This document shows positions 22,562 through 35,800 of a stretch of DNA of 64,000 nucleotides, piece after piece. The stretch is from Clavaria fumosa. Lineage: Eukaryota > Basidiomycota > Agaricomycetes > Agaricales > Clavariaceae. Both the position numbers and the translations under genes were made by a program. Under the pieces are notes generated by a model. It worked only from the letters and a program-made list of their open reading frames with translations, made no database searches and was not told the origin of the DNA. Where the stretch lies: positions 1,488,001 through 1,552,000 of the forward strand of contig OX637800.1 in assembly GCA_951802425.1 (NCBI GenBank). Reading direction: 5' to 3'. Within the stretch, counting starts at the first letter, position 1, and each line of letters opens with the position of its first letter.

Positions 22562-25374
22562 ATCACCGGTGCGGCGTTTTCCTCCGTTTGATGCAATTAC
22601 CCTCTAATTCGCACGTTGGTTCAGCAGTCGTTGAGGGAACCGGAGGGGCCTGTGGTAGTGTCAGCATTTCCTGGGGATGACCGTCAAGTAGGTTTCCTTG
22701 TCTCCGTCTACTTGACATCATTTACACTCATCGCATTTCAGGGCATTTGATGCCTGCTTCCTGTCTTCGTTTTTAGTAGGAAATTTTCCTAAAATTGATT
22801 GGAGCCTGTGGAATTTGTAATTTGATTGTCGAGGGTGGTTTTGAATGGAGATTTGGGCCGCCAACGAGTCCATACCACCTCTCCATTCTGTGTCACAGAA
22901 TCACGAACGTACGTCAAGCACAGCCCCACAAACCATCACAGCCTGCTCAAAACAGATCGCAGCCTAGGGTCACCAGACAGAGCAGGATACCAAAGCCATC
23001 GGGAGCAGTAGGAAGTGCCAACAGGACTCGGGACCTCGAACGGACACCAATGAGGCCATCCAGGGCAAGGGGGACGAGAGTGAACGGGCGCAAAAGGCGA
23101 GGAGGCAGTGTTCTCTGCCTCTGGTATGCTTTAGTCTTTTTTTCACTTTCTTATCGACTAATCCGTGTACAGGAATCACGACGGCGAGTCCACCACCACC
23201 ACCTCTAGCGATGGGTGCGTGATCAACGACGACATCATCATTGCCCTTGATGCCTAGCAATTGTTGCCCACAATCTATCACCCTTGCGCGTCATTATAAT
23301 GCCAGAGCCAATGCCCTCAGCATCGCCGACTCTGTTTCCTGTAAAGATAACCTGAACGACGGGGCCTGGCTATACTTTGCCTAGGCCAGCATTCGCGTCA
23401 ACGGCTCGCAAATCCTAAATCACGAGCCGGCTGTCCTCGTGTTGATAAGTGCACAGGATGGTCTCGTCGAGCTCGCAGTGATCACAATGTAAGTTGTTCC
23501 ACACTGAGACCGAACACCCTCTAACACAGATCCAGGGTTCCAGCGTGATTTTCATGTCCGATACACGCCTCGGGAGTGCGGTGCCGTCGTTGAATAACCT
23601 ATTGCCGCATCATTCCGATCCACGCATTGGAGTCGCAGTAAGACTATTACCGCAGCGTTTAAGAATCTCTCCTTGCGTTTCTCACCGACTGTTAAGCTAC
23701 CAACCAGCTACCTATCCAATTCTGATGAGTCCCTCGCCTAGTGCGAATTTGGGTTACTGCGAAGATGTCAGTGTTCCTGGACTGAGGCGTCCAGATATTA
23801 CGATTGCATAAGTCCGATTGTCTTCCATTGCGTAGTCTCCCTCTATTCCTAACGAGCCACTTTCGTATTGTGGGTTCAACCGGAACTGGAAAATCTTCGG
23901 TACGAAACACTCACGCACATTTATATGCGCACATACACTGAAGCTCGAAACTAGCTCATCAAGCTCATCACAGGCAACCAGAATATCAAGATTGGACATG
24001 GCGTAGAATCTGAGACATCCGACATTGGTCTTTTGAGCCCGATGGTCGCTGCATTATTCTCGCCGACACTCCCGGTTTCAATGATTCTCGCAAGGGAATC
24101 ACTGATACCGTCATTCTGCAAAGGATTTTTGCCTTCCTCGATGCCGAGTAAGCATAGTATTTCCGTGTCCCGGGTCTTTATTTTACAATAATCGACACAG
24201 ATTCAAAGATAAGAGCCTGTTGAGTGGCGTCGTTTACATGCACCGAATCACCGATCCGAGAATGGGTGGAGTCTCGACGCGCAACTTGCGGATGTTTAAA
24301 AAGCTCTGCGGCTCAGACTCGCTCAAGAATGTCGTCATCGTAACCTCAAGATGCGACCAAGTCGACGAGGCCGCTGGAATTGCTCGGGAACAGGAACTCC
24401 TGACCAACACCAAGTTCTTTAAGCCACTCGTTGACGCCGGTGCTCGGTCGCTCCGCCACGATAATACACTTCCATCGGCTCAAAATATCCTGACCCAGCT
24501 CCTCGACAATGATCCTATAGCGCTTCAGATTCAGGTTGAGCTTGCGCAGGGGATGCTGCTGGATCAGACAGCCTCCGGTTCTGAACTCAGCGCGGAACTG
24601 GAAGCGCTCAAGGAGAAGCATGAGGCGGAGATGATGGAGTTACGAGATGAAATGGCTATGGCCATTCAGGAAAAGGACGATCAGTGGAAGAGGGAACTGG
24701 AAGAGGAGCGAGAAAAGCTTCAAGATTGGTTGGACCAATGGAAGGAAGACAAGATTCCTCTAGAAGAGGGCCTCGAGTCTGTCAAGGCATCTGCAGAAGC
24801 TGAGAAGGTGATTGCGGCACGCCAACTCGACGAGCAGCGAAGCGCATTTCTTGCCATGCTGGAGGAGGAGAGAACGGCCCGTACGCATCTAGAGTCAGAA
24901 GTGGACAAGAGGAACGCAGCTATCGAGGAAGTGCGAGGGCATCTCCGCGATGAACAACGTCGTCGAGAAGAGTTTGAAAAAATCGCTGCGCAGGAGCACC
25001 AGGCTCTGGCAGAGCAGCTACTCCAAGGCAAACGCCAAGCCGAGCTTGACAAAGAGGAGGCGGATCGCAAAGCGAAAGCTGAGAAGGAAGCACAGGACGA
25101 AATCATGACGAAGTTGAAGGCGCAGCCAGAACGTCAGACTCACCAGACGCAAGCCCTTCGTGAGAAGAGGCTTGAGCAGGATCGCAAGACTCTCGAGGAG
25201 CGAGCCAAGGAGGCGGATCGCAGAGCGAGGGCTGAGAAGGAAGCGCAGGATGAACGCATGAAGAAATCGAAGGGTCTGACGAGAGAGAGCGCCCGTCGGG
25301 CCTCAAGTTCGGCTCGCGCTTCCTTGACAGCCGCCCTTGTGGCTGCCGTCTCCGTCTTTATACTCCTGTTTTGA
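22562..25374 (+). pseudogene. Broken AIG1/GIMAP-like coiled-coil GTPase gene (D)
   Basis: This is an inverted paralogue of unit C (50.87-54.13 kb). It keeps the P-loop exon (GSTGTGKSS near 23875), the DTPGF box and a 384-codon coiled-coil exon (24220-25374) containing VVIVTSRCDQV (G4-like). It carries several lesions relative to C. A 10-nt deletion lies in the G-domain exon near 24030 (after the residues SDIGL). A CAG-to-TAG stop sits in the upstream exon near 23381. About 230 bp are missing near 22905. A splice donor GT became AT near 23443. Unlike C, the last exon ends in a hydrophobic tail (SLTAALVAAVSVFILLF), so the parent protein was probably tail-anchored. A protein starting inside the last exon would be coiled coil only. 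Confidence 0.85.
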
Positions 25375-25494
25375 CACAGTCCTGTAGCGCGGATTCCTTT
25401 TGTGGATCCCGCGATGCTTTGTAGCTGGTTCTCCCGCCCTCACCCAAGTTATACGGGGATCCACATTTTTGACTCACTCGCGTGAACCTCCAGC

Positions 25495-25580
25495 GCCGCT
25501 GTGATGATCTTGAACGTCAGACTCTTCAGACGCAAGTCCTTCATCACAAGGAGGAGGCAGAGGCCGAGCGCTTGGATTAG
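25495..25580 (+). pseudogene. Coiled-coil fragment of a GTPase paralogue
   Basis: The sequence reads DLERQTLQTQVLHHKEEAEAER before a stop, close to the LERQTHQTQAL segment of units C and D. It lies 120 bp after the D stop codon and is out of context. It looks like a second, further degraded copy of the coiled-coil exon. Confidence 0.65.
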
Positions 25581-26547
25581 ATTCATCGTGTAGTAAATGC
25601 GCAAAGAGTGGCTTAGCAATATCATGTAAACTTGCATCCAAGAAAGTGCAAATTCGACTACAATGATGCATACCTAGGCAAGTAAGTATAACCCAGACAG
25701 ACAAATACGTCGCCGTAGCACCAACGACGCTCCAGCAAGAAGACTACTATCCAGTATCCAACCGCGAACGTGAAATTTCACCAAAAACACAATTAAAATT
25801 CTTGCAAAGCGTAGAAGGGATTGAGCCTGTAAGATGAGAGTGCAACATCTGGATGGGCACCTGTCCACCTAGTAAGCCCTCCATCCTAACCTCCAGGCTG
25901 ACTTGCATCACCTGTCGACATCAACTTCAGAATCTCCTTGATTGTCTGAACTTTCGGAACATATATGGTGGTCCTTGAAACAGAATGATTAATCCAGCCC
26001 ACCAAGTGTGGTGAAAACAGCAATAATTTCTTGCCGGCCTTACTAGGGAGAGCCGCCAATCCCTGAAGAATCGTAATCGTGCGATAATCATATGAAGTGT
26101 CTTACATAGATGAAGTCTTTGAGCCTTGTCGTCGAGGAAGACATACGGACACCGATGGGAACCATATTCGCTGTGTGATAATCAGGAACACGCCAAGAAA
26201 GGGGTAATAGGAGGTGTTTGATCGATCCAGCAGCGTGTTAGCGGAGTGGCCAATTTCGCGTCCTCAAAATGTCAGATTTCGCGTTTTACACAGAGGAGAA
26301 CGAGTCGCGGGAAATAGCAAGGCCGGAGCCATAAGCGTCAATGAACGCTGGGCATGCCAAGGTGTGCCGGTGATGACGGTGGTCGCGGTGAGCGCGGTGA
26401 GCGCGTGCAACCATGTGATGTACTCGTGAGAACGTGCTTTTTAGTGGAGCTACTCCTACGGTTATATAACGGGTGCTTGCCGTGTACGATTATTTCAAGA
26501 CTCTCTGACAGCGAATCCTACGTGTCTTTCTGTAATTCAAACCGTCA
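25581..26547. other. Intergenic upstream of phospholipase D
   Basis: No open frame has recognisable motifs. The last few hundred bases before 26548 should hold the PLD promoter. A TTATATAA box lies at about 26463-26470, ~80 bp before the start codon, which fits a core promoter. Confidence 0.4.
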
Positions 26548-29500
26548 ATGAATGCCCTTAAGCACCTCGCACGAGCAGTCGACAACTTCGACTTTGACAA
26601 GCTTTCTAGTGAAGTGGATAAGCTCGCCGCGCGTCTCCCGGAGGGCATTGAACGCACTCGGGGCCAACTCATAGGTGGGTCTCTGGTTCTCCTGCCGCCA
26701 AATTGGTATCAATGTACACATACATCTCTAAGGCATCATAAACCCGAACCGTGAGCGATTTCTCCTCGTAATCTTCTTTCATTATTGAAAACCCTCTCTT
26801 AAGGTCGACACGATGAACCTCACGAGAAAGCCCAGGACGAAATCAGAGCGCAAATCAATGCCAGCCATCGTTTTAACAGCTTCTCTGAGGAGAGATCTGC
26901 CAACTTTGTCAAGTGGTCAGTTGCGTCAGACAAGTCGTTGACCTACCTGAACCACATGAACTCTTCTAAAGGCACATCGATGGGCACGATTTCATGTACG
27001 CCATTTCGGAAATGATTGACAGCGCCAAGGAGGTCATCTTTATCATGGTGAAATCTCCCGGCGAACGTCTTTCATCCGTGGCTCACGCTACTCCAAGGAC
27101 TGGTGGCTCAGTCCGGAGTTGTACCTTCGCCGCCCGCCTGCGTACCACCCGGAGTGGCGACTGGACAGACTTCTTCAGCGCAAGGCTCAGCAAGGTGTCA
27201 AAATCTACGTCATAGTTTACAAAGAGGTACATTTATTCTTTCCATCAGCAGGTGTACGCTCTCAATCCTTGCCATATTCCAGGTCACACAAACCATGACG
27301 ATGAGTTCGAAGCATACCAAAGTTGGCCTAGCTTCTATTCTTCTTTCAGCTCATCATGACGGTCCCATGCTAGAGTGCCTTATCAGCTCTTCATCCGAAT
27401 ATCGCTTGCGTACGCCATCCAGACCATATCGGCGCGAAAGGTATGGCGCTAAAGAGAATCTATGCTATCGATAACCGGTACTCAAATCAATTTTAGACAC
27501 TATTGAAATTTGGTCTCATCATGAGAAAGCAAGTGCTCCTAACTGGTTATCACAATCTACTCTATTAATACTTGCCCGTAGGTGGTCGTCGTCGATAATC
27601 ACCTCGCTTCAATTGGCGGTCTTGATCTTTGCTATGGTCGCTGGGACACACATAGCCATCCCCTCGCTGATGTTCATCCCACTGATTTCGGCCGCACCCT
27701 ATGGCCGGGCCAAGATTATAACAACGCCCGAATCATGGATTTCGAACAAGTCAGCAACTACGTCAATAACACTTTGTCAATCCTGGAGAACGCTAGGATG
27801 CCGTGGCACGATGTATGTCAATGCGTTCGAGCTTTCATATCCACCCTAAACAAGTCACCAGGTGCATATGACCATCTGCGGCCCTACGGTGCTTGACATC
27901 GTCCAACATTTCGTTGAACGCTGGAACGAAGTCAAGAAACGCAAGGCATGACTTTTCAATTTACCAATATGAGTGTCCTTGCCCGCTGACTCCTACCAAA
28001 GTATAGACAAGATCCGTACGTTTTTAGCCGTGTCGTGTCGTACTCATAAGGAGATTCATTGCGCAGACATTATGAATGGCTTGCGTTGCCTCACAACGTA
28101 CGGATTGCGCCAAACGAGTCGGTTGCTCGTGAGTCGTGAAAAATGTTTTTTTCCCTTGTATTTGCAGACTCATCGCTTGCGCCCGCTCAGGCCACCCTCA
28201 TCGTGAACACTGGGATAATGTTGGCAGACGCTACCGACAATATATCCATGTGGAGCATGAACAGCCAGACCCACGGTATCCCAAGGCTCCCGGCAACTGC
28301 CGAGTCCAGGTCGTTCGAAGTGTATCCGATTGGAGTCATGGTGTGTTGACAGAGCACAGTATTCAGAACGCTTGTACGCTTTTATTTTTTATTTTTCAAT
28401 AAGACGACGAATGCCTCACAATTTGCAGACATTCAACTGATCAAGGAGGCACAACACTACATCTATATTGGTCCGTCGTTTTTTTTTTTGACCATTGTCT
28501 ATTGGAGCGCGAACTTACACGACCTTGCTAGAAAATCAATTCTTGTGAGCTAACCAAGCAGCTGTCATAGTATCGTTTAACGGTCTTGCCAGTGTATCAA
28601 ACACAACACCGGGGCATGGCCCTGTGAAGAACTTGATCGCGAAAGCCCTCTTAGATCGAATTCTTATCGCCGCTCGTTCCAGACAGAAATTCCAGGTCAG
28701 CATCCTCTTCTAAGAAGCGATATGGATAGGCCTTAGGTGCGCATAATTCCAGGTTGTAGTGGTCATTCCCGAGCTCCCTGGATTCGCGGGTGATATCAAG
28801 AAAGAGACGTCTTTACAGTTCATCTTGGGGGCACAATGGCGCACCATCAACCGAGGTGGTCACAGCATCTACGAAGAGATTCGCAAGGCTGGCTTCGACC
28901 CGTAAGATCGCTTGTCGTTTTACCCCTACCGCTCTCACGATCTCCCCCCAGGATGGAATACATCCGCTTCTATCACCTTCGCGCATATGACCGCATCAAC
29001 GCGCCTTACCGTAAGCAGCCAACACGAGCAGATGTAGATCCCTTATCTCACTTACTTCAACTGCGTAGCTTCGCTCATTTTGGAAGCGGAGGCGAAGTCG
29101 GGGATCAAGTTTCAAGAAGCCCAGGTCGCCTTAGCGCGCCAATATATAGGCCAAGGAGGGTTGGGTGACGTCAAGGAGATCCTAGTGCAGGCGCCGGGCG
29201 CAATCCAGACACACAGCAGCAAGAAAGAGAAAGAGACAGAGGACAAGGCTGAGAAAGTCCCTGTTCCCCCATCCGTGGACGCCGCAAAGGCCGTCGTCCA
29301 AGCGTTTGAAAGTGGAGTTCGTGGAGTTCGTGGAGATGCTGACGTTTCGGACACCATAGCGCAGCAGTTGCTGAGAGACAAGCCCTCGCTGCGGGACGAG
29401 AAATGGCTCGGGACAGAGGAAGAAGAACTGAATGCGTACGCTCCCATTTCCACGTGTCAATTTCCTTTGATGTGGCGCTGATGTTGCTTGTCACAGCTAT

Positions 29501-30424
29501 GTCTCTGAGCTCTTGTATATCCACACCAAGCTCATGGTGGTAGACGATCGAAGAGTAATTGTACGCGGAATGTAACATCTTCGCAGCCGCGTCTGATATT
29601 TGCACCAGATGGGATCTGCTAATCTCAATGACCGGAGCCAGAGGGTAATTGGGTCCTCACCAGCATATTTCCCCCCCTAATTTGCCCACAGGGCGATGGC
29701 GATTCTGAGATCGCCCTTGTTGTAGAGGATGGCGACACCATCCAAAGCACCATGGATGGGAAACCGTATGTTGCCGCACGCTTTGCTGCCACTTTGCGTC
29801 GTCGACTATACAGAGGCGAGTGACATTCCTATGACCCGGACAATGTTTGCGGGGATTCTGATAGGGATTCTTTTACAGAGCATCTTGGACTTATCCCTCC
29901 TCAGCCATGCGAAAGTCAACAGGGGATGGTGACATCCTTTATGAGGCCCGCCCCGTATCCGAATGACGACGAGACATGCCAGCGGGAGGACGCCAGAGTG
30001 GCCGACCCCCTCTCGGACGCGACTCGGAGCTTGTGGAACGACACGGCGCGGAAGAACAGGGAGATCTTCACGGAGATCTTCCAACCTGTACCCACCAACC
30101 TCGTCCAGAACTGGCGTGTCTACGAAGTATGTAGTTGGATTTAGTGGCGGCAACGTCGGCTCTTTCTCACGTGTATCGCAGGCGTATATTCCTCAGGTCA
30201 GACCTGGACACGTCAGCCCAGGCGTGACCTTGAAACGCGTCAAGGAGAAGTTGTCACAAGTCAGAGGCGCACTTGTCGAAGCTCCTTTGGTGCGGTCCTC
30301 ATCCTTTCGCCTAACATTATCCGTTCGCTGATGTGCAAAGCAGGAATTCCTGATCGAGGAGAAGGGCCTCGTTGAAGGTCCCGAGTGGACCGCGTTGAAT
30401 CCTACGCTACCCATCTATCTCTGA
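26548..30424 (+). CDS. Phospholipase D (two HKD motifs), 24 exons
   Basis: The enzyme hydrolyses the head group of phospholipids such as phosphatidylcholine, giving phosphatidic acid. I could close the phases of all 24 exons to 849 residues. Landmarks are MNALKHLARAV at the start, HIDGHDFMYAISEM, DWWLSPELYLRRPPAYHPEWRL, MSSKHTK, then HKD1 (H192-E-K194...D199) followed by SIGGLDLCYGRWDTH and PGQDYNNARIMDF. Next come QVVRSVSDWSHG, IENQFF, VVVVIPELPGFAG and HKD2 (H639-T-K641...D646) with MGSANLNDRS. The C-terminal part includes EHLGLIPPQ and ends LNPTLPIYL. There are no PX/PH domains, so it is the shorter fungal PLD type. Three introns start with GC (27529-27581, 27946-28001, 29816-29878); each is forced by the frame. 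The first, at HKD1, restores the exact HxKxxxxD spacing. It converges on the M50B-like gene. Confidence 0.93.
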
Positions 30425-30871
30425 GCCATTTGTTAAACGTTTTCTGAATGGGTTTGGTGCCAGAGAATCGCTGGATGTAACTAACTATGTGATTGCCAAT
30501 GAGAAATTGTACTCAAAATTCGTCTGGCGCAGTGCAAGGCTACGTGCATGTTATATACACGACGGCTGCTTGGCCCTGCCTCGCGACATGGTCGGGCACG
30601 GTTGCTTGGTAATCCTGAAAAAGGGTCTGCTCATAGTTAACCAGCCCTTGTATGACTTAAGACATGAATTTTGGGGCTCATGTTGTATAAGGTTTATACA
30701 CCAATGACGTTATCGTTGGGAGGAAGGATCATGTACTTCGCAACAGGGTTGGGGAGTTTTAGACATCTAGACATTCACAAGTGCTTCCAGAATGAACCAC
30801 ATCAGTAGTTCTTTACAAAGCTGTCGCATTCAAGGTCATTAGGTGACACAGAGACATATCCTGTTCGCCTG

Positions 30872-32358
30872 CTAAACAAGGCCAAGCGCACCGAGCACGA
30901 CAGCGAAAGCAGTAGTCAGGAAATCGGGATGTTTATCAATTCCAAAGGCGCCGCTCTTCGACTTGGGGGGGAAAGGAAGGAAGGATTTGCTCTCTTGTTT
31001 CTGATCGGCCGCGGATTCCTTCGATGGCGTTCAAAGAGATCAAGACGAATGAACTGCGGGAGATTATTGCTCACCTTGAAGACTACTAGACCTACAAGGA
31101 CGCCAGCCGCAAAGTATATGAAAGCGATCATAAGCCAGATGACTCCCCAGACTGCATATCAAATCAGTGAATCAGCAGAGATCCCAGCCACTCATGAAAC
31201 AAAGAGACGCTATACCCCGCGATGGACAGCACCCGCATATCCTAGCGAATGCAGATGCATCGGACGCATTTACTTTCCTCTTGATGGTGTCATCTTCAAG
31301 TTACGTTCAGTTGACGAAGCAAAGATATAACGAAGGCTCAAGTCACCTAACACATCCCACAAAACGTACATGCACGACATGACGCCCATGAAAAGGATCT
31401 AATTGTCGAGCTCTCAGAGATTCTGTGGAAGGGAGAAAGTGCAATGGTACTTACAAAGTACCTCAAAGCGACTGCATCCGCGACGAACCAAAACAAGATT
31501 ATCAAGCCACCCATGAAGATGATAAGGATCCACGTGCTATTGGTATGCCCCACTGTCGGTCAGACATGCTTGCATGGTGAAAGAATGCGCGCTCACAGCC
31601 ATTCTCTCCTGGCCCAGTACAGAGTAAGCAGAAAGACTACCGCAAGCACGATTGAAGCGATCTTGCTCGCACTCGTGTCAAAGCCGCAGGCAATGAGCGT
31701 CGCGCCAATGAAGGAAGACCCGAGGTAACCCGCAGGAAGCGTCAGCCATCGAACCCCCCCGGACATGCTCGTCGACCCTCCCTCGTCGGCTGCAGGCCGC
31801 CATCCGTCAGTAAGGCAGGCGATGAGAAAACAGTGGACATACGGTCAAGCTCAATGCTGTGGATCGTTGCGCATGTGAGGACGCCCACGATCGCGTGGCT
31901 GAACTGTGCAAGTCAAATTTTGCGTGTGGAGGGCAGCGAATGTAACTGCGGCATACCTCGTGGAACCCAACGGTAAGTAATCTAATACGAACTCTCAGAT
32001 CACAGAAAGATGCATCGAAATGAAATAACACGCGTACTTGAAAGGGTACACTTAGAGAACAACGGTGCAGCCCAGACTACATTTAGCTATTTTGAAGCGG
32101 CGGGAGACATATGACCCACATAGTTTCTCGAGGTAAGGCACATGCCTTGTGGATAATTGACTCGTTAATACTCTCGCAGACGCAAGGATAACAGCTGGAA
32201 GGGATCACATACCACAGGATTCCAATAGCGACAATATAGACTCCTGCTACGATCAAGGTGATTTTCTGGGTTGGTGTTGGCGTTAATTGTGTGCGCGCGT
32301 CTCGTTTCAACAAGGCTTGCGTCGCGTTGTGCACGTCATTGACCGTCAGCAGGGCCAT
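30872..32358 (-). CDS. Peptidase M50B-like membrane metalloprotease
   Basis: I model eleven exons with matching phases and 299 residues. Reading order is MALLTVNDVHNATQALLKRD, a first membrane helix (KITLIVAGVYIVAIGILW), HVPYLEKLLYPFKLLTVGF, and the zinc-binding HEFSH (residues 69-73; exon joint between E70 and F71). Then come IHSIELDPDEGGST, GGVRWLTLPAGYLGSSFIGATLIACGF, two or three more helices, LWDVLDDTIKRKVNASDASAFAR, a helix with FIYFAAGVLVGLVVF, and a tail ending FLTTAFAVVLGALGLV. HExxH plus the conserved LDPDEGG identify the fungal/bacterial M50B-like group; substrates are unknown. The last intron (31019-31074, 56 nt) was chosen because its product keeps the ESAADQKQESKSFLP tail typical of the family, as I remember it. 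Confidence 0.88.
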
Positions 32359-32877
32359 CGTCTACACAGCAGCCTTTCACAACGATGATAAGGAGTGAAG
32401 AGCGCCGGGCACAACAAGGGCGCGGAATGTCACTGACGGCGAGGACATGGGCCGATTTTGATCCCGATTATTCTAAAGCAACACGTGGTCGAGATTTTGC
32501 CGCATTTGGCTATCCTTCGAATAGCTTCCCTTGTCTTATCGCCGCCAAACAATTACTGGGTTCCAAGGCCAACTCATCCGAATGGTTGTTATTATTCAAG
32601 TAGGCGCAATCATCAAGCATGGTACATATCGATACAGGGTTCGCGGATCAAGAGAAAATTTGAGAAGCGGTTCGAAGGGGACGGGAAAGATTAATCATGT
32701 ATGGTTTGGATCGTGTATGGTTTTGCTCTGCGCAGCAAAAAAGGAGGGTAGCGTGAGTAGGATATACAAAGGGTATGCTTTGAGCAAGAAGATAAGGAAG
32801 GGTAAGCAGGAGGCGGTGATGAACTAGAAGAGAAGATAGGTGTCCCACAGCGTCGCTCGGACCACTATCACAGGATA
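32359..32877. other. Spacer between histidine kinase 3' end and M50B-like start
   Basis: The ~520 bp hold the 3' flank of the kinase and, being upstream of the minus-strand M50B-like gene, its promoter. No coding motif is visible. Confidence 0.4.
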
Positions 32878-35800
32878 TCACATTGGAGAGGCGGAGGAGG
32901 AGATTGGTCGTTGCGGCGACGTCGCTAGACATTTCGTCGTTTTCTCTCCGGCAAGTTTGTTGATTGCATTCATGAGGTCACCACGTCTTAGCGGTTCTAA
33001 TTTGATGTGAGTACTCTGTGGTCTCACAGGAAAAGACTGGATTTACTAGTGATGTGATCATCCTAAATAACGAAATGTCAGACGCGACTTCCGCAAAATC
33101 AAGTGCAAGTTGACTCACCATGCCTGCCTGCAAACACCTTTCTCTATCGCCGATCACTTTCGCAAGACAGCATTAGTCAACAGAAAGATGCGGAAAACAT
33201 ATTGGACCCACTTGCGTGCGCAGTCAACGCAATAATAGGCGTAGGCGTCAACCCATTGTCCCGCTCGTATTGCCGAATGAGTTCGGTCGCTTCCATCCCT
33301 CCCATGAACGGCATGGATACGTCCATCTGATGACATCATATTTGAGCAATTCAGCATGAATCGTGTAAAGAAACACCGCACCAAGATAATGTCGAAAGGT
33401 TGGTTCTGCGTCACCCGCGTTTTGAATGCCTCCACCGCCAGACTGCCATTCTCAGCAATCTCTACTGTATGGCCATACCGCTCGAGAATCTTGACTGCCA
33501 GCTTCTGGTTGACCAGATTGTCCTCCGCGAGCAGGATATCATAAAGTACATTCTTCTGCGCCGAGACAGGCCCGCCTGTATTTGATTCGAGCGCCGAAAT
33601 CAGCGCGGATGCTAGGTCAGCAGCGGTGACGGGCGTCGTCACTTGAGAGCTGATGCCATTATCTAGGCACCATTTCACTGGAAAAGAGATATGAATTGTA
33701 TGTCAACAATATGATATGGAGGAAAGAACATATCCTCACGATTAAGCCGAGGCAGTGATGGAGCAAGGATGACGATGGGGATGTATCTCAGATGTTCGTA
33801 TTCCCTAATGGATTCCGTCTGCCAACGTACATCAGCAGAAATCAAAGCCGAACGATAACGGTGGACATACCACCATCAAGGAATCAACAGCGATAGTGTC
33901 AATATGCGGGAGATGGTCCTTGTCCGCGACAGCGCCGACGTCATGCACGACGTACGCCCTCAGACCCAGTTCCTTGATCCTCTGCACCACGCAAGTCTTG
34001 TCGCTGAGTGTGTCCATGAACAAGATTGTCCGCTTCGCAAACGGCTGCATCTTGACAAGCGTGAGGTCCATCGAGCTGTGGCTAATCTGCGAGGTGATGG
34101 TGAAGTAGAACTTGCTGCCTTTCGACACCTCGCTCTCAACCCACATGTTGCCCTGCATCAGCGAGACCAGTCGCTTAGAAATCGACAAGCCGAGACCCGT
34201 ACCGCCGTACTCCTGGTAGAACAAACGGGTATTTAATTCTGCCGCCCCATACGAGAAAACGGACAAGGACTTACCCGAGTCGTCGACCCATCTGCCTGAC
34301 AGAACGTATCAAAGATCAGATTGAGCTTATCCTTGGCGATACCGATCCCGGTATCGGTAACGCAGAACTCAAGCGTGACGCAGTTATCGTCAAGTGCCAA
34401 TAACCGCGTGCTCAGCGCGACGTGCCCCTTGCGCGGAGCTTTCGACGGCGTGAACTTGATCGCGTTTCCCACCAAGTTAGTGATCACCTGCCGTAGCCGG
34501 AGAGAATCGCCGATGAGCTGGTCGGGAATCTCAGAGTCGACATCGTATGTCAAGTCTAAATTATTCTGCGATGCGCGGACGACCAGCGTCTTCAAGATGC
34601 CAAACACAGTTTGGCGAAGTGAATATGTGACTGCCTCCATGGTCATGCGACCAGCCTCAACTACAGATGTGATACGCCGATGAGAGTGGCATGACCAAAG
34701 ATGCAAGTGACTTACTCTTGGAGATGTCCAGGATATCATCAATAATCAACAGTAGTGATCGCGCCAGACTGTGCACTAGAAGCAGGCTCTCCCTTTGACT
34801 TCGATTCAGGTCACTATCCAGAGTGAGCTCCGTCATGCCAATAATACCATTCATGGGCGTCCTGACGCAACGAGGGAAAGGTAAAACGCATCAGCCCGAT
34901 GTCCCCCGTCGGATGGAATACACAGGCCATACCGGATCTCATGACTCATGTTCGCGAGGAACTCGCTCTTACTTCTATTGGCTAACTCGGCAGCCTCCCT
35001 GGCGGCCGTGTTCTTCTGAATACTGTCTCGCAGATTGAACACCATTTGGTTGATCTGGGTCTTGAGCGAGTCCATCTCTCCGCTCGCCTCGACCGTGATG
35101 AACCGTGAAAAGTCGCCGTCCATGGCGGCTGCCGAAATCTGCGCAAAACCTCGCACTTGTGTAGTCAGATTACCAGCCATGGTGTTCACGGACATCCTGC
35201 ATCGGTTATGAGAAGCGTGCACTGGAAAAAGGCACAGGAAGCAGACACGCACGTGATCTCCTGCCAAATGCCCTGTACATTTCCTACTTCCGCTTGGACA
35301 CCCAGCTTGCCCTCGGTCCCGACCTCGCGCGCCACTTTCTGCACCTCAGCGGCGAAGATGGCGAGTTGGTCAATCATGTCGTTGATCGTGTTCACGAGCT
35401 CCAACATCTCGCCTGACACCGACACACCCGTGATCTTGGCGGTGAGGTCACCTCGCGCGACAGCAGTCTGGGGCAGGGCGCGAAACAAATAAGAGGGTCA
35501 CGGATGCACCCCTCGTTAACCACTGAACAACCAGAAAGTAAAATAATAAATTGACGTACGGTGGCAGCGGCGATCGTCCGCACTTGCAGCGTCAACTGTA
35601 CGTCGTCCGTTTAGCAACACAGAGCATCCTCCAAGACCAGAAAACTCACATTGTTCGCCATGACATTCACGTTCTCCGTCAAGTGCTTCCACGTACCGCC
35701 AACGTTCGTCACGCGCGCCTGGCCGCCCAGTCGGCCCTCCGTGCCGACCTCCCGCGCAACCCGCGTCACCTCGTCCGCAAACACGCTCAGACTCTCCGTC

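Noticed and set aside
24720..25306. Minus-strand Ser/Arg-rich frames opposite the coiled coil
   Set aside because: Antisense of Glu/Lys-rich heptads always gives Ser-rich frames; no motif.
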